From assembly GCA_946406115.1 (NCBI GenBank), contig OX291549.1:23831901-23895900 (forward strand): 64,000 nt of DNA, read 5' to 3'. Positions within the stretch are counted from its first letter, which is position 1. Each line of letters starts with the position of its first letter. Source of the stretch: Apoda limacodes (taxonomy: Eukaryota; Arthropoda; Insecta; Lepidoptera; Limacodidae). Shown here one piece after another: positions 9,845-21,800 of this stretch. Below the pieces are notes generated by a model. That model searched no databases, was not told the DNA's origin, and saw only the letters and a list, made by a program, of their open reading frames with translations. Both the position numbers and the translations under genes were made by a program.

Positions 9845-12800
9845 GTAAGCTAATTTTTTTACTAAGTAGTGATACATAGAAACTTCCGAGACATGAGTAT
9901 CGATTGTGGTACTACAAAAGGCAAACTTTGTCTTTCGTAGAGTGACTTGGATGCTGTAGAATTACTCTCCCACATTAGGTTCTGTACTCCATTTCGCTTA
10001 CCCAAACTAGGAATTTTTTTTTTCCAAAAACTAATATAGGAGTAAATTCACTATTAAAGCAGATTAATAATCTAAAACAGAATCGAAAAGATGTCTAACC
10101 ACTTTTACACATATTATTATTCTTATAGAAAATTTTTGTTTTTTAATTCTAGTTAATTTATCGTTGAGGAAGAAAAAGCAATTTCTTCTTCTCAAAAATC
10201 TTATCTTAATCTTATATAAAGGTTTGGAAAATATCATCTTGTCTTCACTAACCAAATCATTAAGAAAGAATATATCCCAATTTAATGGCTATCATCTACT
10301 ACACATATATTACTGCATAAAAAAGGTGATGAAAAATCAGAAAGATAACTACAGAGACCAATAAACCTGACATCAAACCTATCCTAAATCTTTGCTAAAA
10401 TACTAAAAGTAATTTAAATAGAATAACTAAGAAACTAGGTGAAAACCAGCTGCATGAGCAAGTCAAGTTAAATACGTCTATGGGACAGATTGCAAATTGC
10501 TTGAACAGCCCTCTTTGGCAACACAAAGATTGTTTGAATATCTGCTGTGTGTTCCCATAGTAAAATTCCGTGGAACATCACAGTATGAAAGTAGATGGGC
10601 AGCAGCTTCGTACATAAGTTGACGAATCTTTTTAACCGCGAATGCTGCAAAAGTAAAACTATTCACTAGCTATATTTGGGCTCCACTGAGTCAATGTTGT
10701 ATAGCTACGTAAGATCTAAATGCTCTTTGTTTATAAGGACACTGGTTCTTACGTGACTAACATTTGATGGTAAAAATTTAATACATTTGGTTTTCTTGCT
10801 ATTTAACAGTAAATTATTCATGTTGATCCACTCGACAAATTTAGCCACACAGCTGTTTACATTATTGAAAATAGTTTCACACCTTTTAAGTTTCAAAAAA
10901 AGTGATGAGTCTTCAGCAAACAACACTATCTTATGACTATCTTTTACAACCATTAACAGATCATTTATGTACCGTATAAGTAGTAAGCATGGCCTAAAAA
11001 TGGAACCCTGTGGAATACCAATTTTATTGTTTGATCCAGAAGAGAGTTTTTCGTTCAAGAATGAACTCATCAGATTTAAGTGCCGTTCTCTTATGACTAT
11101 CTTTTACAACCATTAACAGATCATTTATGTACTGTATAAGTAATAAGCATGGCCTAAAAATGGAACCTTGTGGAAAACCAATTTTATTGTTTGATCCAGA
11201 AGAGAGTTTTTCATTCAAGAATGAACTCATCAGATTTAAGTGCCATTCTCTTATCATAGTGTTGCAATTCCTGAACAGGGTTTCATGTTGGACATGCATG
11301 CCAGCCTTCATACGTCCCCGCTGTTGGGGTACGGCCTACCCTTATAAGCGAGGGTGATTTGGGCCATAATCCATACGCGGCCCAGTGCGTATTGAAGACT
11401 TTACATACGTCTTTTTTTTTTCTTAACATATGCAGGTTTCCTCACGATGTTTTCCTTCACCGAAAAGCCAGTGGTGTTAATAAATAAATCATTACGAAAT
11501 TAAGAAAAGAATCATTGGAAAACACCGACCCCGGTGTTCGAACCTCCACCACTTGGGACGTGAGGTGAAATTTAAACCCCTCGGCCTCCACCGACTCATG
11601 TTGGATGCTAACAAATAACTTGAGAACATGAATATTCTTATTTAATGTTACCAGTGCAACACACATGTGTGTATTTTTGTACTAAAATAGTAATTGTAAT
11701 AACCACATCATTGCATCTTTTATCCGCCAAAGGACAATGAAATTTTGCATGTTTATTCATTAAAACCTTTTGTTGTATTTGATAATGTATATACCTTTCC
11801 TATTCATAACTCCAGGTGTTACTTTTATGGGTCGTAAAATGATGGCACTGTCATCACCATTGATGGAAATCAATTTAGATGGAGACAAAATGACAATCAA
11901 GAGTAGTTCATTGATTCGAACTGTTGAACATACATTTAAGCTTGGAGATGAATATGAAGAGCAAATGCCAAATACAACAATCAAGGTATAGTGTGTATGT
12001 GCAGAAACAGTAGGTATGCCTTATTTTCTAGGGTTTTGAGAGCTTGAAATTTATTTATTTGAAAAATAAGTCCAACTGGTGGCGCCTCTTAAGCCACCCA
12101 TTAGACTTCTGACTTGGCTTAAAGTCTGCTGATTTATGACAACATCCAGGACCAAAGTCTACACGTGCCCTTCGAAGGAGCTCATAAATATGTGCCACAA
12201 GGCGGTCACCCATCCAATGGGTCATGGCCGATGATGCTTAACTTCACATATTGTCCTCGATAAACAGTGTGTAACTGGGCTATTAAGGCTAGTACTACAT
12301 TATATTAGTTAAAAAATCATTTCATTTCTAAGAGTATTCTAAATGTCTAATATAATATGGTATATAAAAACAACATTTTTTTCGCATCTCATTTAGATTG
12401 ACCATTACTGCTATGGCAACAGTTTCTGGTGATTTGCTGGAGATCACAACCTGTTATAACCTATATGTGAGGTACATTTGACTATGGTTTTTTTTTTTGT
12501 TTTTATGATAAATAGGTGTACTCATATCTTTTTCATTCTATGTCTTTTTTATTAATTTCGAGTTAGGTGCCACAAAATTACTAACAATAACTTTTATTTT
12601 CTAGAGTGTTACCAAAATTATTAATGATAGTGAGGTGCAAACAGACTCTGTGATACCAGAGACAGGAGAAAAGAGTATACGTCACTATCTTTTCTCAGAC
12701 GAGGAATGTATTGTTGTAAGTATATTTAACCAACTTCGAAACTGTAATTTATTAAATTAATTAACTAAAAAGCAAGAAATAAAAGATTCATCTTTTGAAA

Positions 12801-15800
12801 AATCTAAAGTAAATATGCCAACAATTTTTTTGAGGTTGGTGCCAGCCAAAGATTACTTATACGTCTAGATACCGTGTCCGACACAACATGAAACGGAGTG
12901 TTGCGAGCCATTTTCCAATCAATGTGTATGTAAATCAGTGTGGGGAGTTCTTACTTTTATTCGGTACTACAATTTATTGTCACTTTCAATGATCCCTGTG
13001 GTGACACATTATTTTAAGATTGAGCGTTAGCCCTTGATACGAAGGTTTCTACCTTCTTCTAATAATATGTTGACCATGGCCATGTAATGCATGTTAAAAC
13101 CTTAAAGTATGTTCCAAATATTATATACTTTAGTGCTAAAATATATCAAAATAAAATCCGTTCTTCTCTGCCATGGCATCCGTGCGCGCCGAGTTCGTTA
13201 TTCATAGGTCGCGCCATGTGACAACAGCCGTGTTTTGTTGATAAGATTTTTTTTAACATAGAAAGCTATCGCATTGTTCGCCAAATGTCAAGAAACAAAA
13301 TAGCTGTTCACTATTTTTAAAGATATAATCCACTGTTTTACCTCGTGAGCATGTGCAGCCAATGCGTTAAATGCGGACTGTAAGTGCCGCCAAATTTAAC
13401 ATAGAGCGCATTCATTTTAAGTCAACAGTTAGATGGAATGCGTGCGTAGAGAGCATAGAGCACATTCAATGCGTAAATATTAAAATTACTAAATTTCTTT
13501 TACGAAAGCGATATTGCTGATATTGTTAGGGCAGCCCGCAGGAATCGGATCACAATGCTATTGTATAAATTTGTACAATTTTCTCAATTAACATTTTCTA
13601 TGAATGTTATACTCGTCAGTTTTCTAAATTACAGTGTCATTTAATTACCACCGGTACTACGGCGCCTATTCTAAAAAGCCCTCTTCGGGTAGGGAAACAA
13701 TCAGGGAGTTTAATTCATAAACTATATATATATTTTAATCTCAATTTGCATAGGACATATAAAGATATTACATAATATATTATTTAAAATTAATCAATAA
13801 AATTTAAAGATTTTAGCATAACATTTTATTAGTTATCCAAAAGAAAATCAAACAAAAATCATTACAAGAACATTATATTTGTTTTTCTTAAGACCTAATA
13901 AGTAAGTCTATCATTGTAAATGAATAACTTATATACCGATTGTCTCAGAGTATAGCAAAAACTGCATATTACACTCGCCCTATAATTTTACGCACCCAAT
14001 TGCGCATGAAACGTACACCGTCTTGCTAATAAAGTACCTAGTATTAGGTAACTAAAGTTGAAATTTTATATAAAGAGTCCAAAACGTGACGTTAACCTCA
14101 CACATTCATTCCCGATTCGACTCTCGTGTTGTGCGGTCGTGTTTTCGAGCGTCAAGTGCTCTTATCTCTCAGCTGGTGCGCATTCCTGTATGGTGTTTTG
14201 CCTCAGCGCTGACGACCTCGAATTGTTGTTTGGATTATTGCCCGCAATTCCTGGAAAATCGGCCTGAGTGTTGAAGCGCTGCTCGGCAGTGTGTATTGGC
14301 TGGGAAATTGCTTCTCGGCCCGCTCTGAGTGTGTTTGTGCGTTCTTCAACGCGCCCATAACCGAGTGTTTATCGAAGCGATACTGTGTGTTTTTGTGCGT
14401 GAGTGTGTGTTCTCGTAGTCGCGGAACTACTACGCATAGCGGTGACCCTCGCTTGCCTCTTTGACTGTTACCGGTTCGCCCGGTCTGAGTCCGGCTTTGT
14501 GTTAAATCGCTAGCGTAGTATTTCCGCTTCAGCGGTTCGCCGCTCCGTGCATTTACGCGTTTTAAGTGTCGATTGCGTTTTTAGTTTGTAGAAATCCAGT
14601 TCCGAGTGCTCAAGGGCTGGTGGGTGAGATCGTATAGCTCTTTTCAGAGTTGCGATCTACCTAACGTTTCTTCTTCATAAACGTCTCGTTGCTGGGGGGA
14701 AACCTAACGGTGACAACGTAACCCCGGCCGTAGGAGTAGGAGTTAGGTACACACCAGGCAATCCGTAGCACTGCGGGGCGCCTGGCCACATTTTAGGTAT
14801 TCTTGCTCCTCGCCAGCAATGGTGGGGAGTCCCTAGGCACTCAAAACCTACACCCCGGCCACTCCCGCGATGGCCGAGCAACTCACCGGCTTGTCCCCGG
14901 ACCAGCTAGGGGCAATCGTGAAAAATCTTGTTCGCGATCGCCCAGAGCTGGCCCACGCCATCATCAAGGCTGTGGGGCCTGCCCTCACTGCGTCCAGCAC
15001 AACCGCGCCCTCCCCGTCCGTCTCATCGCGTTCGACTCCGCGCTCTCGCTCGCGCAATCGTTCGCGCTCTCTCTCCCGCGAACCCCGCAATCGCGACCCG
15101 CGTCTCGCTCGCCGCGCTCTTCGGGCCCCTGCGCCCATTCGCCCTCCCACTCCGGTAGCCGATGAGACCCTTTCTCGGTCTCTCGCTACCCCGCCCCCCG
15201 CAACCTCCGAAACCGCACCCCGGTCTCCAGCAGCCGTAATGTCCGCTGAGTCGGCGTTGTCTGAGGACGACGGACGACGAAGGCTTCAAAGTGGTTGGCC
15301 TGGGAACCAAAAAGGGTAAAAAGCGGAAGAAGTCCGCCAAGTCTAAAAAGGCTTCGGCGGCATCCGCTCTGGAGTCTTCTACTCCTCCTCCCTCCGACTC
15401 TGAGGCTAAACGCCTCAAAGCGCCTAGCGCTTCCCCCTCTCCGTCCACCTCGGCGGCCAGCCCTGAGCTAGCCGCCATGGACACAACCCCCCCCGCCGCC
15501 ACCTCTTCGCAGTCCGACTGTCCCACTTCGGGACGGAAGGAAAAATCTCCGCCCCCGATTGTCATCAAAGACAAAGGGGCCTGGCCGAATATTGCTAACG
15601 CTATGAAGGCCAAGCGTATCAATTATACGCACGCCCGCAATGATGCCGAGCGCGGCATCAAAGTGCAGGTCCCGACACCGTCAGATTTCCGAAATCTGAC
15701 GGCCTTCCTCACGGCTCAAAAATACGAGTACCACACGTACTCATTGGCCGAGGAACGCGTTTTAAGGGCAGTCGTAAGGGGAGTCCCTAGGGAATTCTCC

Positions 15801-18800
15801 ACCAAGACTGTCCAGGACGACTTAATCGTCCAAGGCCTCCCCGTACGGGAAGTACATCGCATGTACAATGGCCGTAACAAGTCCGAGTGCTACGACATGG
15901 TGCTCGTTGTACTAGACCTGACAACAGAAGGCAAAGCCATCTTTAATATTAAAGATGTTTGCAGCCTCAAAGGCATCAGGGTCGAGACTCCGCACAAGCG
16001 GTCGAACCCTAGCCAATGCCACAGATGCCAGCTATATGGCCACGCGCAGCGCAACTGCAGACGCAGACCGCGCTGCGTCAAATGTTTACGCGATCACGCC
16101 ACTCCGGACTGTGATCGCGATCGCTCCAACGCATCCGACCCGGTCGCTTGCGTACTCTGTGGGAGCGAAGGCCACCCAGCGAATTACCGCGGGTGCCCAA
16201 AAGCTCCCAAACAGAGCTCGCGTAAACCCAAACAGGGTAAATCGCGTCCCCCCGCCCCCCGCCAACAGGCTCCGCTCGTGCCTGCACCCCTCCCCGCTGT
16301 CAACGCCTGGAGCCGTCCTCCAGCGCGAGTCGTCGCGTCCAAATCGAAGGAGACAGACAAACTTTTGTCAACTCTCCCCGGGCCCGTCTCAGTTACGGGT
16401 ATTCCCTACCCCGCCCCTCTCATGTCTCGGGACATTCCGCGTCCAGCGCCTATGAGAAGTGCTCCCGCACCTCGCGCATACGCGCCTTGCCCCCCCGCGC
16501 CCCTCTTTCGCACTGCCCTGCAACGCCGTTCACACGGCCGAGCAGCAGCAGCACCTCGGCATTCTCGCCGAGATTTCTTGGGCCTTCGACGCGGCCAATT
16601 TCGAGATCGTGTACGCCGAATACGTACAGATCACCGATTTCACTCAAATGCTCAGCTTCATGGCTAAGCATCGCGATTTCTTTGCCGCCCTCCGCAGGGT
16701 AGCTCCAAAACCTTAGAACCAAAATGGATTGCACAACCGCGCGCGAAAAACCCCGGTCCGTCTCCATAGGCTATTTTAACGCCAACGGTCTCCGCAACCA
16801 AAGAGAGGAATTATCGCAATTCCTCTCGTCCCAAAAACCGGACGTCTTCCTCATCCAGGAAACGTTCTTAAAGCCCGCTGTCCGTACCCCCTCGATCGCG
16901 AACTATCGCACCGTCCGTAATGATAGAACTGCCTCCAATCTCGGAGGCACTCTCATCTATTACAGGCGCTCCCTGCATTGCTCCCCTATCGATCCTCCAC
17001 CGCTTACGAATTTAGAAGCATCCGTCTGCCGCCTAGCGATGACCGGCCATCAGCCGATCATCATTGCATCGGTTTATCTCTCTCCCCTAAAAGACTTGCT
17101 CGAGAGCGACCTTCAGTCGCTCTTAAGTTTAGGCGACGCCGTCATTCTTGCCGGCGACCTAAATTGCAAGCATCGCCGCTGGAACTCTTCTGTAACTTCA
17201 CAAAGAGGCAGACTCCTCGACGATTTAGTTGACAGACTAAACTTTGACATCATCGCTCCCATGACGCCCACTTACTTTCCCCACAATACTCGGAATAACC
17301 CCGACGTACTCGACATAGCACTTCTAAAGAACGTAAGGCTAAGCTTTCGCTCTATAGAGGTGCTTGACGAACTTGACTCGGACCACCGCCCTGTCGTCCT
17401 CCGATTAGGTTTCCCATCGGACTCTCCTCCCGACACTAGAACCGTGACGGACTGGGATAAATTTGGGCAATTGCTCGAAAATCCCAGCTCGCCACATCTA
17501 GACCGCGTTCCCAACGTAATCTCTTCCGCGACTGATCTTAACGTAGCTATCGACTCACTCACTAGCCACCTGACCGCCACCGTTGGCGAGTGCTCACGAC
17601 AGGTGCCGGTTGATGATTATCACCACCTAATCCTGCCTCAGCACATCAGGTCGCTAATGACTGAGCGTAACGCGGCCCGCCGCGCTCGCGATCGCGCTCC
17701 CACTATCGATAATAAAGCTCGCTTCAACGACTTACACCGCCGTGTAAGAACCGCTGTAGCCGAGCTCCGCGCCCAACGTTTCGGTGATCTTATGGAGAAC
17801 ATTTCTCCCTCTCACCAAGCTTATTGGCACTTAGCCAGAGCTCTAAAATCCGAAACCGCGAACTCTCTCCCTCCGTTATCTCGTCCCAACAACGTTCCCG
17901 CGTTCAACGACGACGAAAAAGCGGATTGCCTAGCGTCTAGCCTCCAAGCCCAATGTGCCTTAAGCACACAGCCCTTCGATCCCGACCACGTGCGCGAGGT
18001 AGACGGCGAAGTGGAGCGCAGAACTTCTCTGCCTCCACAAGACCCTCTGCCCCCTGTCACTGTCGACGAAGTCGTACAGGTCATCAAAGACCTACGCCCC
18101 CGTAAGTCCCCCGGTGCGGACGGTATCTCTAACGATATCCTAAAGCGCCTCACTCTGCCCCTTGTCTGCCTCCTAGTAGCGATCTTTAACGCTGCTATGG
18201 AACATTGCATCTTTCCATCTCAATGGAAAGATGCAATTGTTATAGGCATCCATAAGCCAGGTAAAGCTCGTACCGAGCCGTCCTCCTATCGCCCCATAAG
18301 TTTACTAAAGGCCCTTGGTAAACTCTATGAACGCCTCCTTCTCGCCCGCCTACGGAACGCTATAGTCTCCAGAGGCATTTTAATAGACGAGCAGTTCGGC
18401 TTCCGTGCCAAACACTCATGCGTCCATCAAGTCCTCCGCATAACGGAACATATCCTCACTGGCTTTCAGCCAGCGTTAGGTAAGACCCGTCACACGGGCG
18501 CTGTCCTCTTCGATGTAGCGAAAGCTTTCGACAAAGTCTGGCACAACGGTTTAATTTTTAAACTGTACAACTTTCAGTTGCCAGATCGTCTCGTGCTCAT
18601 CATACGAGACTATTTGTCGAATCGTAGCTTTCGCTACAAAGTCGAAGGCACTCTCTCTTCCCCCCGCCCCATTGAAGCAGGAGTCCCACAAGGGTCCGTG
18701 CTCGCCCCCATCTTGTACCTTCTGTACACAAACGATATCCCTAAAACGATAGGTACCAATCTAGCCCTCTTTGCGGACGACACCGCTCTCTATACCACAG

Positions 18801-21800
18801 ATAGGCAAGTGTGTCGAATCACTGAGAGACTCCAACCCGCTATCACCGCCCTAGGCGAGTGGTTTCGGAAATGGAGAATCGAGGTGAATCCCGACAAAAG
18901 CTCTGCCGTTCTTTTTACCCTAGGCCGCCCTCCGCGGCCTTCTCCCCTTTCTCTTTTCGGTCGTGCCATTCCCTGGCAAAATAAGACCAAATATCTCGGT
19001 GTGACCATGGATAGTCGTTTGAACTTCCAAGCTCACACCAAAATAGTCAGAGACCGAGCCGCTTTTGTCCTCGGCCGTCTCTATCCCATGATAGGCAAGT
19101 ATAGTAAGATGTCGCTTAGAAATAAGCTAAATCTTTACACAACTTGTATCCGCCCCATACTAGCTTATGCTAGCGTAGTCTTTGCGCTGTCCAAGCGCAA
19201 TCTCCACAAACTCCAGACCCTCCAAAACCGCTTTCTCATAGCGGCCTCTGGAGCCTCTTGGTACGTTCGCAACGCGGACCTACACAGAGACTTCGAACTT
19301 CCCACGATTCCCCAATACTTTAAAGACTTGGCAATCCGCTTTTTTCGAGCGTACGCAAAATCACCCGAATCGTTTAATTGTGCAATCCACAACGTATCGT
19401 CCCCCCGATCGACCCGGTCACGGTCGTAAAACTATTGTTAGGCGGCCTCGGCACGTACTAACGTCCCCAGATGACGATCTCGCTGTCCGGATAGCGAGAT
19501 TAGTCTCTACGACCTCCCCGAATAGGGCCTCCCTCCAAACACGACGCCGACGTCCCCGGGTTCGTCGGCGCCCACAAGGATACACTAGGTATCAAAGAGT
19601 GCCGGGGCGCTTCTCGCCCCCACTCAATCGCAACCGCACCCGCGTAACGGGGAACTCCCCTCCTGGCGGTGACTCACCTTCGGGTTCGAGACTCACGCCG
19701 GTCGAAGGGACGCCCCCGAGAGCGACAACCCAAGCCGAGGCTTCCCCCGCGGGGAGCCCTTTGAGCGTTGGGCGCTATATGGGCTGAGGCTCCTTCAGAG
19801 TCTCGCCCCAAAAGTCCGGTGAAGCAGTAATGGCTGCAACAGCCAACTGCATAGTCAGCTCAGAAATAACAACAACTAACCTCACAGTAAAGAAAAGATA
19901 TTTTATAAAATTATTTATGTATATATGTATTGTCGTTTCAGTATTCGCCTTACTTAACTTGGGATGGGAAATGAACGTACCTACAGACTTGGAAACACTG
20001 ACAGAAAAACATTTGTTGTTTGTTTTGCGAATAATTATCTTGAAAACTTAGTTTGTATCTCAAATATAGCAAGCAGATTAGTGTAATAACTTGTGAAAAG
20101 TGATTTTTTATCATCAACCTTTTTTTTTTGTCACTAGTTTAGCACGATATTATTGCACAAATCGTCATTTTTATTACTTTACGCGGGAGCACAGTTCGCG
20201 TCGACGCACTGATTACGTATGATGTCGTGTCACGGCAAGTTCGTTAAAATTCAGGTACTCGAATCGGCTTGTTTTGTGTGCCCGAACACGGTATCTAGAC
20301 GTATAAGTAATCTTTGGTGCCAGCCTTAATATTTGTAAGCAAGAGCGCAACTCGAACGGACGGAACGGATGTCACTTTTTTCAACACCAGAATACGGCAT
20401 CATTAGGGGGAGGGGGGGCATTGATTCACAAAAATTCAACCTCTTTTTTAATGGACAAAAAGCATCATATTTGGATATTTATTTTGACGTGTGCATTGGC
20501 CAATATGTCAGTTTACATTTTGGTTACGAAATAGCCGCTAAATGTAATTAGGTATAGAGATATACTGATTTTAATATAAAAACGTTTTTGCATCAATGTA
20601 CCCCACCAGAGGGGTACTTTGATACATAAGGGTGGGGCAATTTGATGCTTATTTAAAATCCATGAAAACTGCAATATGTACCATAACCTAAATTGTTTAA
20701 TTACTTAAAATTAACAAATAAACCATATTATTAATTGAGATCATAAAATACTTTATTAAGCGTGTAAACATTACTTACAATCAGTCTCTTACGTTTCTTA
20801 AAGAAAATAAAGAAGAAAACAATATTGTCATCATCCAACTAGACTTTATTACTATCTTAATTATCAAATTAGTTATATACCTAACTACTCAGTAATCAGG
20901 CATTAAACTTGAACATGGTTAATGCAAATATATTCTAACGTAATAAAACCTCCTATCAATAATACGTATTATTGTACCCCGCACCTTACTGAATCAAAGT
21001 GCCCCAATGGACTTTTTCCACAAACAACTAATTTTTAAAGTTATTTATTAATATTGTACTCAAAAAATATTTAAAAACACTTTTAAATATATTTACTTGC
21101 CTTTGGCAACATAAAACAAAAAAAAAACTAATAAGACGGTGCTGAGAGACGATCACAAATCGGCTGAAATTTTAGATGGCAGCAGCATAAACACGTTTGT
21201 GACCGCTGAAGGCCAATGACGAACTAGTGGCGACCGGCGTCACAACTGTCATTCTTGCGCATGCGCTCAAGGCGTTCTAGTGACGTGCCAGACTGCGTAG
21301 TGTTTTTCAGTTTTTAAATAAAGGTACTGTATAAATGTGCCCCGTGCATCAATGTGCCCCTAAATTAGAAACGTAAAACTTTATTGTACAAACAAAATAG
21401 TAGGTATTTTTTGGCGCCATTCCTCTTTAAACTTTTCTTAATTATATCGAGGCAAAATAATTAAATATATACAGCCAGTTTGGTTTATTTAAATACTCTT
21501 TTATAATAGCGGAGTAGTGTGTAAACACGTAGAATAGAGACACGTGTGTCTACTACCTATCACAATTATTGATAGATATTAATAATTGCATAATATCTTT
21601 TTAAGTACGTACCTCAATAATAAAGTTTATTTTATAACCATTATTGATTGGATAGAGCTCGTGAAGAACTTTCTTCATCAATAATAAGTATTTCGAGATC
21701 GTTTCTTACTTAGCGTTTCCTCCGTGTATACGTCCCTTAACATGAAGGGATGTCAAGCTATTGCCAACCATGCATGCACTAACATCAAAGTACATAAAAA

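Larger units (their letters stand above)
14103..19876 (+). mobile_element. Near-full-length Jockey-type LINE inserted in FABP intron 3
   Basis: About 5.77 kb, much more GC-rich than its surroundings, with 5' UTR, a zinc-knuckle ORF1, an endonuclease/RT ORF2, a 3' UTR and a short A-rich tail (aaataacaacaac). TAACCTCACA occurs on both sides (14093-14102 and 19877-19886), giving a 10-bp target-site duplication and both boundaries. Same orientation as the FABP gene. Two further partial copies lie at 1-602 and 6409-7622. Confidence 0.9.

Noticed and set aside
15023..15622. 199-aa minus-strand ORF in the LINE
   Set aside because: Antisense shadow of ORF1, produced by high GC content.
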